NCBI GenBank assembly: GCA_026984215.1
Contig: JALSSO010000122.1
Location: forward strand, 1-34,312
Length of the DNA stretch: 34,312 bases
Source: Gammaproteobacteria bacterium
GTDB lineage: Bacteria > Pseudomonadota > Gammaproteobacteria > JAJDOJ01
Direction of reading: 5' to 3'
In this document: positions 1 through 7,749 of the stretch, one piece after another
Layout of the letters: each line of letters opens with the position of its first letter
Numbering within the stretch: the stretch's first letter is position 1
Notes under the pieces: model-generated
The model's database searches: none
What the model saw: the letters and a program-made list of their open reading frames with translations, nothing else
Told to the model about the DNA's origin: nothing
Program-made: the position numbers and the translations under genes

Positions 1-912
1 CCGCGCGCCGTCCTCAGCCGCAACCGCTCGCCGGACATCCCGTTCGATCGCTCCGTGAACCCCTATCGGGGCTGCGAACACGGCTGCATCTACTGTTATG
101 CGCGTCCGACCCATGCCTGGCTGGGCCTGTCGCCGGGCTTGGACTTCGAAACGCGGCTCACCGCCAAGCCCGAGGCCCCGGCCATTCTGCGCCGCACGCT
201 GCTGCGGCCCGGCTACACCTGTGCCCCCATCGCGCTGGGTACCAATACCGACCCCTACCAACCCATCGAACGGCGCTGGCGGATCACCCGCGGGATCCTG
301 GAGGTCCTGAGCGAGCTGGAACACCCCTGCACCATCACCACCAAGGGGGCGCTCGTCGAGCGGGATCTGGATCTGCTGAGCTCCATGGCCACGCGCCGCC
401 TGGTGCAGGTGCAGATCTCGCTGACCACACTGGACGCCGAGCTGGCCCGCATCCTCGAACCCCGGGCCGCCTCGCCCCGACGTCGCCTGGAACTGATCCG
501 CACCCTCGGCGAGGCGGGAGTCCCCGTGGCCGTGATGGTGGCCCCGGTGATCCCTGCGCTCACCGACCACGAGCTGGAGCGGATCCTGATGTCGGCCGCG
601 GAGGCCGGCGCTCGGGCGGCGGGCTGGGTGCTGTTGCGCCTGCCCCTGGAGGTCGCCCCGTTGTTCGAGGACTGGCTGCGTACGCACCTGCCGGAGCGCG
701 CCGAGCACGTATTGGCCCGCGTGCGCGACACGCGCGCCGGGCGATCGAACGACCCGAGGTACGGCATGCGCATGCGCGGCGAAGGGGTGTTCGCGGACCT
801 CATCGACCAGCGTTTCCGCCTCGCCATCCGCCGGCTCGGATTGGACGAACCGCCGCCCCCGCTGGACATCGGACGCTTTCGAGGATCGCCCGCGCAGCTG
901 CGCCTGTTCTGA
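1..912 (+). CDS. PA0069-type radical SAM protein, 5' truncated by the window
   Basis: The reading frame is open from base 1, so the true start lies outside the window. Near the N-terminal part is the segment NPYRGCEHGCIYCYARPTH, which carries the Cx3Cx2C cysteines that bind the radical SAM [4Fe-4S] cluster. A TNTDPYQPIE motif and a Glu/Arg-rich barrel follow, typical of the PA0069 / SplB-like family. Family members are about 350 residues, so roughly 50 may be missing. The substrate of this family is not established; resemblance to spore photoproduct lyase does not prove DNA repair. It converges with the dGTPase-like gene, leaving 30 bases that hold only a small 5-bp hairpin (921-934). Confidence 0.88.
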   Translation, partial: PRAVLSRNRSPDIPFDRSVNPYRGCEHGCIYCYARPTHAWLGLSPGLDFETRLTAKPEAPAILRRTLLRPGYTCAPIALGTNTDPYQPIERRWRITRGILEVLSELEHPCTITTKGALVERDLDLLSSMATRRLVQVQISLTTLDAELARILEPRAASPRRRLELIRTLGEAGVPVAVMVAPVIPALTDHELERILMSAAEAGARAAGWVLLRLPLEVAPLFEDWLRTHLPERAEHVLARVRDTRAGRSNDPRYGMRMRGEGVFADLIDQRFRLAIRRLGLDEPPPPLDIGRFRGSPAQLRLF

Positions 913-942
913 GCCCGCGCCCGTCTCTCGACGGCCGGTGAG

Positions 943-2304
943 TCAGGGCAGTGAGATCCCCCGGATGCGCTGATAGAGTTCGACGGCGTAGGAGTCGGTC
1001 ATGCCCGCCACGAAATCGGTCACCAGCTGGGCCCGCGCATAGGGTTCCAGCATCGCCGGATCGGGATGCGGGCGCGGCAGCAGGTGCAACAAGGTGCGGC
1101 TGCGGGCGCCCAGCGCATCCCCATGGGCGGCGCGGTCCTCCACTGCCTCCAGGAACGCCTCCAGGAGACCGGCGATGACCTCGAAGCCGCAGACGTTCAC
1201 TTCCACCACGGGCCGCGCGTCGTAGATCTGCCGACGGGCGAGCGCCGTGAAGGCGGCGAAGTCCCCGGCTTGCTCGATCTCCTCCAGCAACGGGCGGTCG
1301 TGGCGCGCGGTCATGATCGCCTCGTAGCGCCGTGTGAACACGTCCACCACCTGACGGATGACCCGGTCGATGGTGACCGCGCGGAAGTACCCGGCGCGAC
1401 GCGAATCGTCGGGAAAGCGCGCGGCCCGGTCCAGGTGTCGGGACTCCAGGAAGGGACGGTGCAGTGCCTCCAGCTCGTCGAAGCGCACCACCCCCGTCTT
1501 GAACCCATCCTCCACGTCGATGACGTGATAGCAGATGTCGTCGGCCGCCTCCACCAGGAAGGCCAACGGATGCCGGAACCACGCGCAACCGCCGGGCCCG
1601 TCGGGTCCCGGCTTGGACAGCAGCCCCACCGTATCGGCCACCTCCGCGAACAGGGACGCCTCCGAGCGGAAGAATCCGAACTTGCGTCCGCTCGCCCCGG
1701 TCCGCCGCTGCGGGGCGACCTGGGCCGCGCGGGGGTACTTGGCCTGCGTGGCCAGCAGCGCGCAGGTCATCTGCATCCCACCGGGTTCGCCGGGATTCTG
1801 CAGCACGCTGAGCGTCCGGAAACCCTGGGCATTGCCCTCGAAAGCGAGCAGATCGGCCTGTTCCCAGGCATCGAGCGCCTCCAGGCCGTCCCAACGCGCG
1901 ATCCAGGCCCGAATGGCGTCCTCGCCCGCGTGGCCGAACGGGGGGTTGCCGATGTCGTGGGCCAGGCAGGCCGCCGCCAGCAGCGTGCCCACATCCTGCG
2001 GAACCACCACACCTTCCAGGCCGGGCTCCAAAGCCAGCACCCGTTCGGCAACCAGCATGCCCAGCGAACGTCCCACGCTGGCCACTTCCAGGCTGTGGGT
2101 GAGTCGGGTGCGCACATAATCGCTCTTGGCCAACGGGAAGACCTGGGTCTTGTCCTGCAGCCGGCGGAAGGCCGAGGAGAAGACGATGCGGTCATAGTCG
2201 CGCGCGAACTCGGTGCGTGGGGCCCGATGCTCGGCCAACGGCACTGCACCCCTGCCCAATCGCCGGGTCGAAAGCAACCGGCGCCAGTCCATGCGTCCAC
2301 TCAT
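943..2304 (-). CDS. dgt: Deoxyguanosinetriphosphate triphosphohydrolase-like HD protein
   Basis: This 453-residue HD-domain phosphohydrolase should hydrolyse dGTP or other dNTPs to the nucleoside and triphosphate in the cytoplasm. Visible metal-binding residues are His70 in RTRLTHSLEV, the His116-Asp117 pair in CLAHDIGNPPFGH and His125. The N-terminal FSSAFRRLQDKTQVFPL segment is typical of dGTPases, and the length fits the family. The ATG at 2304 was chosen because GAGGA lies six bases upstream and the start overlaps the stop of the preceding lyase gene by four bases (ATGA), implying translational coupling. The same frame stays open well upstream, but that part overlaps the lyase gene. Substrate range cannot be told from sequence; many 'dgt-like' proteins are general dNTPases. 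Confidence 0.88.
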   Translation of the reverse strand: MSGRMDWRRLLSTRRLGRGAVPLAEHRAPRTEFARDYDRIVFSSAFRRLQDKTQVFPLAKSDYVRTRLTHSLEVASVGRSLGMLVAERVLALEPGLEGVVVPQDVGTLLAAACLAHDIGNPPFGHAGEDAIRAWIARWDGLEALDAWEQADLLAFEGNAQGFRTLSVLQNPGEPGGMQMTCALLATQAKYPRAAQVAPQRRTGASGRKFGFFRSEASLFAEVADTVGLLSKPGPDGPGGCAWFRHPLAFLVEAADDICYHVIDVEDGFKTGVVRFDELEALHRPFLESRHLDRAARFPDDSRRAGYFRAVTIDRVIRQVVDVFTRRYEAIMTARHDRPLLEEIEQAGDFAAFTALARRQIYDARPVVEVNVCGFEVIAGLLEAFLEAVEDRAAHGDALGARSRTLLHLLPRPHPDPAMLEPYARAQLVTDFVAGMTDSYAVELYQRIRGISLP

Positions 2305-3296
2305 GGCACATCCTCGAGGCCGGTGGATGGAAGAAGGATGCCGCCCCATCGCGCGGGGTCCACATTGCCGCCGGTGAGGATCACCCCCACACGCAGCCCG
2401 TGGAAGACCGGCCGGTGAGCCAGGACCGCGGCCAGGGCCACCGCGGCCGAGGGTTCGACTCCCATTCCCAGATGGACTCGTACGAGACGCATGGCCGCCA
2501 GGATCTGCGCCTCCTCCACCGTCAGGATGGCCTCGGTGCCCGAGCGGAGGATCTCCCAGGCCGCGGCCCCCAGCCCGGTGAGCAGACCATCGGCCACCGA
2601 CTCCCCCTGCGGTGGCGGCTGGCGGCGATTCCGGCGCAGGGAGCGGGCCGCATCGTCCACCGCCAAGGGCTCGGCCCCGAACACCCGCAATCCGCCGTGC
2701 AGCCGGGCGGCGAGCACCGTACCGGCCAACAACCCCCCGCCGCCCACCGGAACCACTACGGCGTCCAGCCCGCCAGGGACCTGCCGGAACAGTTCCAACG
2801 CCGCCGTACCCTGCCCCGCGATCACCCCCGGATGATCGTGCGGATGGATCTCGGCGGCCCCCGAGCGTTCCAGCACCGCGTGTAGCGCGGACTCGCGCGC
2901 CGCCTGACCCGGCGCGCAGGAGACGATGCGCGCACCCAGACGTGCCACTCCCACCCGTTTCGGCGCAGCGGCATCCCGGGGCATGACCACGGTGCAAGGG
3001 ATGCCCCTGTGCCGCGCCGCGTGGGCCAGCGCCAGGGCGTGATTACCGGAGGAGTGGGCCGCCACGCCGCGCGCGGCAACCGCCCGATCGAGCCCGAGCA
3101 CGGCATGGGTGGCGCCCCGAAGCTTGAAAGAGCCGGTCTCCTGCAGGTTCTCGCACTTGAAATACAGGCGCGCGCCGCTGACGGCATCCAGCGCCGACGA
3201 GCGCTTCACAGGAGTGCGTCGCACATGCGCTCGGATGTGCGCCAGCGCGGCGGCCACGTCCGCCGGAGAGGGGAGCCGTCCTTCAGAATTCGGCAC
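2301..3296 (-). CDS. PLP-dependent threonine/serine dehydratase-like protein
   Basis: This is a fold-type II pyridoxal-phosphate enzyme of 331 residues. Lys58 in ETGSFKLRGA is the expected Schiff-base lysine, SSGNHA near residue 83 contacts the substrate carboxylate, and VPVGGGGLLAG near 183-193 binds the cofactor phosphate. This pattern fits serine/threonine ammonia-lyases or serine racemase-like enzymes. There is no C-terminal ACT regulatory domain, so it resembles catabolic rather than biosynthetic threonine deaminase. A GTG start at 3296 is preferred: it overlaps the preceding gene by 14 bases, whereas the longer frame begins inside that gene. It forms one run with the two small genes upstream and the dGTPase downstream. 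The exact amino acid substrate is open. Confidence 0.85.
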   Translation of the reverse strand: MPNSEGRLPSPADVAAALAHIRAHVRRTPVKRSSALDAVSGARLYFKCENLQETGSFKLRGATHAVLGLDRAVAARGVAAHSSGNHALALAHAARHRGIPCTVVMPRDAAAPKRVGVARLGARIVSCAPGQAARESALHAVLERSGAAEIHPHDHPGVIAGQGTAALELFRQVPGGLDAVVVPVGGGGLLAGTVLAARLHGGLRVFGAEPLAVDDAARSLRRNRRQPPPQGESVADGLLTGLGAAAWEILRSGTEAILTVEEAQILAAMRLVRVHLGMGVEPSAAVALAAVLAHRPVFHGLRVGVILTGGNVDPARWGGILLPSTGLEDVP

Positions 3297-3636
3297 CGAG
3301 CGCGCGTGCCGCCTGTTCCAGTTCCGCGCGCAGCGGACAGCGGCCCCGACCCTGCTCGTGGCACCAGGCCTGCCACTCGGCATACTCGGCCGCCAGATCC
3401 GGATCGGTGCCGCGACAGCCGAGCAGGCGGATCACGGCGTCGCCGATCCTCCAGGGTCCGCCGCCGCGGATCTCGCCGGCCAGGAGATGGACCCGCGCGG
3501 TGATCTCCTCCTTTTCCCAGATCGGCTCGCACCAGACCAGCCCGGCCGGGTGCGGGAACACCGCCACGGAGAGGCGGTGACTGCCGTCCGGCAGTCGGAT
3601 CACCAGCGGCTTGCGGACCGAGAATAGATCCGCCAT
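3283..3636 (-). CDS. Uncharacterised 117-residue cytoplasmic protein
   Basis: I do not recognise this protein. It is soluble in appearance, with no signal peptide or membrane segment, and begins with a beta-rich half (RKPLVIRLPDGSHRLSVAVF, then VWCEPIWEK) followed by a helical C-terminal half. The middle part (GPWRIGDAVIRLLGCRG) and the Cys-containing WHEQ-like segment AWCHEQGRGRCPLR give four cysteines overall, not in a recognised metal-binding spacing. The ATG at 3636 is five bases after the stop of the preceding gene, and its end overlaps the lyase gene, so it is co-transcribed with both. Codon use matches neighbouring genes, arguing for a real gene. Confidence 0.75.
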   Translation of the reverse strand: MADLFSVRKPLVIRLPDGSHRLSVAVFPHPAGLVWCEPIWEKEEITARVHLLAGEIRGGGPWRIGDAVIRLLGCRGTDPDLAAEYAEWQAWCHEQGRGRCPLRAELEQAARALGAEF

Positions 3637-3641
3637 CGGGA

Positions 3642-3977
3642 TCAGCCCGTGGTTTCGCCCACGACCAGGTCGGTCTCGTTGATGTCGCCGCTCACGTCGA
3701 TATACACCTCACGCACCCCCGGCATCTTGTAGAGGATGTAGGCCGCCATCATGGCGATCATGTTGTCGTTGCCCTGTTCCATGGCGGTGAGCATCTTGTC
3801 GGCGGCGATCTGACAGCGCTGTTCCGCGTTGGGTCTGTCCACCCATTGCCGGCTCATCTGCCAGCCCTCGTCCATGTCGCGGTCCATGCGGTCGAAGAAC
3901 GGCTTGGCCTCCCGGACCATTTCGTCCGGGATGCGGATGGGAAACATCTGCCCATCGACGAATACTTTCAGCTCCAT
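3642..3977 (-). CDS. Conserved-looking 111-residue protein of unknown function
   Basis: The 111-residue acidic protein starts with a beta hairpin-like segment (MELKVFVDGQMFPIRIPDE) and continues as helices with many Met and Asp residues, including DMDEGWQMSRQWVDRP and MEQGNDNMIAMMAAYIL. No catalytic motif or signal peptide is visible. The ATG at 3977 was chosen over an upstream in-frame ATG at 4010 because AGGGG sits at good spacing before it. It is the first gene of the minus-strand run that ends with the dGTPase-like gene, and a TATACT -10-like element lies about 50 bases upstream. It resembles hypothetical proteins I recall from other sulfur-oxidising gammaproteobacteria, but no function is claimed. 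Confidence 0.78.
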   Translation of the reverse strand: MELKVFVDGQMFPIRIPDEMVREAKPFFDRMDRDMDEGWQMSRQWVDRPNAEQRCQIAADKMLTAMEQGNDNMIAMMAAYILYKMPGVREVYIDVSGDINETDLVVGETTG

Positions 3978-4025
3978 CGTACCCCTCGCTCCGGCCTCCG
4001 GGCTGTCCACTGGTGTCTTCCCCGG

Positions 4026-4031
4026 AGTATA
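4026..4031 (-). promoter_or_regulatory. Candidate -10 box for the 3977-943 operon
   Basis: On the minus strand this reads TATACT, five of six matches to the sigma-70 -10 consensus, and would place transcription start near 4019, giving a leader of about 40 bases before the ATG at 3977. The -35 region is GC-rich and a poor match, so the call is tentative. Confidence 0.35.
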
Positions 4032-4078
4032 CCCCGAGCCCCGGCCGGGCGGGCTATCAACCCCGCCGGCGCCGCGGG

Positions 4079-4084
4079 TACAAT
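4079..4084 (+). promoter_or_regulatory. Candidate -10 box giving a leaderless piuC transcript
   Basis: TACAAT lies six bases before the piuC ATG at 4091. If used as a -10 box, transcription would begin at or next to the ATG. No Shine-Dalgarno sequence precedes the start, which agrees with a leaderless mRNA. The -35 region (around 4055-4061) is weak. Confidence 0.45.
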
Positions 4085-4090
4085 CGCCGC

Positions 4091-4765
4091 ATGCTGCTCG
4101 AGATCCCCAATGTACTCGGCCCCCGAGACCTGGAGCGGGTGCGTGGGCTCCTCGCCGGAGTCCGCTTCGTCGATGGCCGGGCCTCGGCCGGTGCCGCCGC
4201 CCGGCGAGTGAAGCACAACGAGGAGGCGGCGGCCGACGATCCGCGGCTGAGGACCCTCAACGAACTGGTGATGGGCAATCTCGTCCGGCACCCCTGGTAC
4301 CAGCACGCGGTGCTGCCACATCGCCTGGCCTCGCCCTTCTACGCGCGCTACACACCCGGCATGACCTACGGCGACCACGTGGACGACCCCATCATGGGTC
4401 CGGCCCAGGGCCGTTACCGCACCGACGTCTCCACCACCATCTTTCTCTCCGGACCCGACGACTACGAAGGCGGCGAACTGGTCGTTCAGACCGCCTTCGG
4501 CCCCCGGGCGATCAAACTCCCCGCCGGCCATGCCGTGCTCTATCCCTCCTCGAGCCGCCACCACGTGGCGCCCGTCACGCGCGGAGAGCGTGTGGTGGCG
4601 GTCACCTGGGCACAAAGCATGGTGCGCGACCCGGCGCGCCGGGAACTGCTTTGGGAACTGGGCCGTGCGCGCGACCGCCTCCTGGCCAGGGCGCCGGAAG
4701 CCGAGGAGACGAAACAGGTGGACCGCAGCTACGTCAATCTGCTGCGCATGTGGGCGGAGCTGTAG
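4091..4765 (+). CDS. piuC: PiuC/YbiX-type Fe(II)/2-oxoglutarate PKHD hydroxylase
   Basis: This 224-residue protein matches the PKHD-type hydroxylase family (PiuC, YbiX) in length and motifs. The iron ligands are visible as His96 and Asp98 in TYGDHVDDP and His157 in SSSRHHVAPVTRG; Arg167 in GERVVAVTW fits the 2-oxoglutarate-binding position. Family members use Fe(II) and 2-oxoglutarate, and many are encoded beside TonB-dependent iron receptors, but no receptor gene is present here. The ATG at 4091 gives the normal family length; the frame extends upstream without a ribosome binding site. It is divergent from the 111-residue gene and convergent with the rhodanese gene. The physiological substrate is unknown. 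Confidence 0.9.
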   Translation: MLLEIPNVLGPRDLERVRGLLAGVRFVDGRASAGAAARRVKHNEEAAADDPRLRTLNELVMGNLVRHPWYQHAVLPHRLASPFYARYTPGMTYGDHVDDPIMGPAQGRYRTDVSTTIFLSGPDDYEGGELVVQTAFGPRAIKLPAGHAVLYPSSSRHHVAPVTRGERVVAVTWAQSMVRDPARRELLWELGRARDRLLARAPEAEETKQVDRSYVNLLRMWAEL

Positions 4766-4804
4766 CGGGTGAGCCGGGGGAAGGCGCGAGGCGCCGACGC
4801 AGCG

Positions 4805-4832
4805 CCGGGACCGTTCAGACGGCGGGTCCCGG
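4805..4832. terminator. Hairpin between convergent piuC and rhodanese genes
   Basis: CCGGGACC (4805-4812) and GGTCCCGG (4825-4832) form a perfect 8-bp stem with a 12-base loop in the 72-base gap between two convergent genes. It lacks a T tract, so intrinsic termination is uncertain. A smaller GGCGC/GCGCC hairpin lies just before it at 4783-4795. Confidence 0.4.
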
Positions 4833-4837
4833 TGTCA

Positions 4838-5317
4838 TCAGGCGGCCGACCTGCGTTTGGGGTCGAGCTGCTCGGGACGGAGCCTGGGGGTGAAATATTC
4901 CTCCGCCTCGTCCACGTCCACCACCCGGCCCTCGGCGTCCACCAGCGGGAGCTCGTAGTCGTTCCAGCCACGCAGACCGGTCTTGAGGGATTTGGCCGAA
5001 CGGTAGCCCATCATGGTGAGTGTCTTGGCCGCCAGCAGGCTGCGGTTCCCTGAGCGACACACCACGATCACCTCACGATCACGGGCCTCGACCAGTTCGG
5101 GCACGGTTTCCTCGTAGTCCCATTCGCAGGCCGACTCCAGGATGCCGCGGGGAACATTGATCGAACCCTCGATGTGCATGGCCTCGTACTCGTAGGGTTC
5201 GCGCACGTCCAGCAGGAGCGGACGCTCGCCCGCCTGCAGCTTTTCGTCCACGTCCCACGGAAAGAGCTCCTCCACCGTGGGCAGGCACTCGGCGATCAGC
5301 TCGATGAATTTCTTCAT
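4838..5317 (-). CDS. Rhodanese-domain sulfurtransferase
   Basis: This 159-residue single-domain rhodanese has the active-site loop CRSGNRS with catalytic Cys87, preceded by LLLDVREPYEYEAMHIEGSINVPRG, a classic rhodanese core. The N-terminal 25 residues are helical and the C-terminal 30 residues are acidic then basic, outside the domain. Such proteins carry persulfide sulfur on the cysteine and pass it to acceptors, consistent with a role in cytoplasmic sulfur trafficking beside the dsr genes. No signal peptide is seen. The ATG at 5317 follows GGGAG in ATGGGAGACC. It lies 67 bases after the response regulator gene on the same strand, with a perfect palindrome between them, so it may be co-transcribed or separately controlled. 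Confidence 0.9.
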   Translation of the reverse strand: MKKFIELIAECLPTVEELFPWDVDEKLQAGERPLLLDVREPYEYEAMHIEGSINVPRGILESACEWDYEETVPELVEARDREVIVVCRSGNRSLLAAKTLTMMGYRSAKSLKTGLRGWNDYELPLVDAEGRVVDVDEAEEYFTPRLRPEQLDPKRRSAA

Positions 5318-5331
5318 GGTCTCCCATCATA

Positions 5332-5345
5332 GCCGTGGCCACGGC
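5332..5345. repeat. Perfect 14-base palindrome upstream of the rhodanese gene
   Basis: GCCGTGGCCACGGC reads the same on both strands. It sits 15 bases upstream of the rhodanese start codon, in the short gap after the response regulator gene. It could be an operator or part of an RNA hairpin; nothing else supports either role. Confidence 0.4.
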
Positions 5346-5384
5346 GCGGCGGCCAGAGACCGCGCCCGACTCACGGAAATCCAC

Positions 5385-6053
5385 TCAGTCGGTGAGTGTG
5401 TTGCGGTTGGCGCGCAAGCCGTGTTCGACGGCGATGACTGCAGCCTCCACCCGGGAATGGATGCCGAGCTTGCGCAAAATGGCCTTGACATGGAGCTTGA
5501 CCGTACCGTCGGAGATCCCGAGATTACGGGCGATCACCTTGTTGCTCTGCCCCTCGGCCAGCAGGCTCAGAATCTCGGTCTCGCGCGGTGTCAGCTCGTC
5601 CAACGGACTGGACTTGGGTTCGGGCGGCGTGTCGCCCTTGACGAGCTGGGCGAGCACGTGGGTGAGATTGGGCGCCACCACCGTCTTGCCGGCCACGATG
5701 TCGCGCAGGGCCACCACCAGGTCGTCCGGCTCCATGTCTTTCAGCAGATACCCGCGCGCCCCGTTGCGCAGCGCCTCGACCAGGTCGCGCTCGTCGCTGG
5801 AGGTCGTGAGCATGGCCACAGGCTTGGTGAAGCCTTCGTCCCGCAGCAGCCGGCGCAGGATATGCAAGCCGTCCATGCCCGGCATGCGCATGTCGAGCAG
5901 GACCACGTCGGGATCCAACTCCTTGGCCAGACGGATACCCTCGGCGCCGTCGCCGAGCGAACCGACTACCTCGATACCACGGCGCGACAGCAGGCCCTGC
6001 AGCCCCTCCCGAAAGAGTGTGTGGTCGTCAATAACCAGAACGCGCAAGCCCAT
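5385..6053 (-). CDS. NarL/FixJ-family response regulator
   Basis: This 222-residue protein has an N-terminal receiver domain with the acidic pair Asp9-Asp10, phospho-acceptor Asp54 in VVLLDMRMPGMDG and a Lys in the KDME loop, followed by a LuxR-type helix-turn-helix (LTPRETEILSLLAEG ... SDGTVKLHVKAILRKL). The layout is that of NarL-type transcription factors. It overlaps the sensor kinase gene by 26 bases, so the pair is translationally coupled. The location directly downstream of dsrR suggests control of sulfur oxidation genes, which is inference. A TACCTAT sequence at 20742-20748, matching the NarL heptamer consensus TACYYMT, is present in the dsrA upstream region. Confidence 0.92.
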   Translation of the reverse strand: MGLRVLVIDDHTLFREGLQGLLSRRGIEVVGSLGDGAEGIRLAKELDPDVVLLDMRMPGMDGLHILRRLLRDEGFTKPVAMLTTSSDERDLVEALRNGARGYLLKDMEPDDLVVALRDIVAGKTVVAPNLTHVLAQLVKGDTPPEPKSSPLDELTPRETEILSLLAEGQSNKVIARNLGISDGTVKLHVKAILRKLGIHSRVEAAVIAVEHGLRANRNTLTD

Positions 6054-7647
6054 GCGGGTTCCTCTCTTGCATCAGTTCGGAGACGGCTTCCCGGCGCTCC
6101 GAGGGTGGATGAGTGAAACGCAGCACGACCCGCACGCCTTCGCCGGCGTCGCTCTCGATCTGCAGCGTTCCGCCGATCTTGCGCGCGCGATCTTCCATGA
6201 TACTGAGACCCACGTGCTCGCCGGGAGATTCCGAGCGGGCCGGGCTCACCATACCCACGCCGTCGTCCTCGACCAGGACCAGGTAGTGTCCCGCCTCGTC
6301 TCCCCGCATCAGCACGCGCACGGTGTCGGCCTGGGCATGCTTACGCACGTTGGCCAAGGCCTCCTGCACGATGCGCAGTACCTGCATCTCGTATTCCGCG
6401 GGCAACGCCCGATCGGGCCACTCGGTCTGCAGGAACACGTGCACGTCCGGGCATTCCTGGCGGAAGCGCGCCACCGTGCGTTCGATGGACGGGATCAGGC
6501 CCCGTTTGTCCACGGGGGCGCGGAAATGGGCGATGAGCTCGCGCAGCTCCGTGTTGGCCTCGTCCACGCTGCTCTCGATCCGCTCCAGCTCCGCCCAGAC
6601 CGCCTGCTCGTCGCCCTGGTGCAGGGTCTCGTCCAGGACCCGGATCTGGAACCGCACGCTGGCCAGGGTCTGGGCCAGGGAGTCGTGCAACTCGTGGGCG
6701 AGCCGGGCCCGCTCCTCCATGATCTGCAGCTGGCTGGTCTCTTCGTCCAGGCGTGCCTTGTCGATGGCCATGCCCAGGTGCCGCCCCACGCTGGTCAGCA
6801 GCGCGTCGAAGCCCTCCTCCAAGCCGGCGCCGCCGCGATCCAAATACAGGTTGTACACCCCGAGCGTCCGCCCCCGATACTGCAGCGGCACCACCACCAT
6901 GAAGTAGCGGTCGTCGCTGAAGAAAGGCCGGCCCACGCGGCGCGTGCAGGGCGCCATCTCGGACTGAACGAGCACCCCGTCGTTGACCACCGCCTGCCCG
7001 CACAGACAGCTTTGCGCCGGCAACACACGCTCGCGTTCGACGATCTCGGCGTCCAGGCCGCGGCTGGCCACCAGGCGCATCTGGCCGTCTCGGGTCACCA
7101 GCCGCACGGCACCGGCCTTGGCGCCCACCGCCTCCACCAGGGTGTCCAGGCAGCGCCGCAGGAGGTCGTCCAGATCACGCGCCACGTTGATGCTGGCGGC
7201 CACATCGTACAGGATGGACAGGGAGCGGGCCTTCTGGTCCATGTGCTCGGTATAACGCTGGAGCTGTTGTTCGGTGTCGCGCGACAGCGACTGCAACATC
7301 TCCGCCAGGGCGTTGAGGTCCTGGGCGAGCTCGGCGAACTCGCCGCGCCGCAACGCAGGCATCCGCGCCGCCAGATCCCCCCCGCGCAGGCGCAGCACCC
7401 ATTCGCGCAGCTGCCCGATCGGTTCGATGTAGTCCCGCCACATCTGCCACACGGCCCACGCGAGCGCCCCGGCACCGGCCAAGAATGCCACTGCACGGAC
7501 CGACCAGCTCACCGCCGGATGCCCGCTCCAGCCCGGCAGCGCGGAAGTCCCCAAGACGATCAACGCGGTGCCGACCACCGACAGCGCCAGCAGGATCCGG
7601 CACTGCGCGATACAACGGAGCACTCGGCGGAGCAGCGGGCTTTCCAT
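6028..7647 (-). CDS. NarX-like sensor histidine kinase with short periplasmic loop and Cys-bearing GAF domain
   Basis: The 539-residue kinase has two membrane helices (about 18-40 and 49-70), a HAMP-like linker (71-125), a GAF domain (about 145-295), a HisKA_3 dimerisation region with His321 in HELHDSLAQ, and an ATPase domain with EALANVRKHAQ as N box and DDGVGM as G box. The loop between the helices is under about ten residues, so there is no NarX-type nitrate sensor; input is probably cytoplasmic. The GAF domain carries Cys214, Cys216 and Cys234 (SCLCG and APCTRR), a possible redox or metal site reminiscent of the cysteine cluster of NarX/NarQ. The ATG at 7647 is preferred because the earlier in-frame start at 7716 lies inside a good promoter. 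Confidence 0.9.
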   Translation of the reverse strand: MESPLLRRVLRCIAQCRILLALSVVGTALIVLGTSALPGWSGHPAVSWSVRAVAFLAGAGALAWAVWQMWRDYIEPIGQLREWVLRLRGGDLAARMPALRRGEFAELAQDLNALAEMLQSLSRDTEQQLQRYTEHMDQKARSLSILYDVAASINVARDLDDLLRRCLDTLVEAVGAKAGAVRLVTRDGQMRLVASRGLDAEIVERERVLPAQSCLCGQAVVNDGVLVQSEMAPCTRRVGRPFFSDDRYFMVVVPLQYRGRTLGVYNLYLDRGGAGLEEGFDALLTSVGRHLGMAIDKARLDEETSQLQIMEERARLAHELHDSLAQTLASVRFQIRVLDETLHQGDEQAVWAELERIESSVDEANTELRELIAHFRAPVDKRGLIPSIERTVARFRQECPDVHVFLQTEWPDRALPAEYEMQVLRIVQEALANVRKHAQADTVRVLMRGDEAGHYLVLVEDDGVGMVSPARSESPGEHVGLSIMEDRARKIGGTLQIESDAGEGVRVVLRFTHPPSERREAVSELMQERNPHGLARSGY

Positions 7648-7698
7648 GACGGTGAGCCGAACGGAGTCCCTGCTGGAAACCAGCGGGTATAAGCAATG

Positions 7699-7727
7699 AT
7701 TATGCCCGCATGCCACCCCCCGCTCAA
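7699..7727 (-). promoter_or_regulatory. Sigma-70-like promoter of the two-component system
   Basis: On the minus strand TTGAGC (7727-7722) and CATAAT (7704-7699) are separated by exactly 17 bases. They match the -35 at four of six and the -10 at five of six positions. Transcription would start near 7692, 45 bases before the kinase ATG. An imperfect inverted repeat centred on ACCGG-G-CCGGT (7727-7737) touches the -35 box. Confidence 0.55.
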
Positions 7728-7749
7728 CCGGGCCGGTCGTGGGGGAAGC

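Noticed and set aside
2305-2997. N-terminal extension of the dGTPase-like gene
   Set aside because: The frame is open, but it overlaps the PLP lyase gene in another frame, is Gly/Arg-rich without motifs, and a good start with ribosome binding site exists at 2304.
5335-7692. Long plus-strand open frame of 785 codons
   Set aside because: It lies antisense to the sensor kinase, response regulator and their promoter, which have clear motifs. Such frames arise from GC-rich codon bias; the translation has no recognisable domain.
7716-7745. Terminator after dsrR
   Set aside because: The ACCGG/CCGGT core with flanking C and G runs pairs imperfectly and lacks a T tract; it overlaps a promoter -35, so it was noted there instead.
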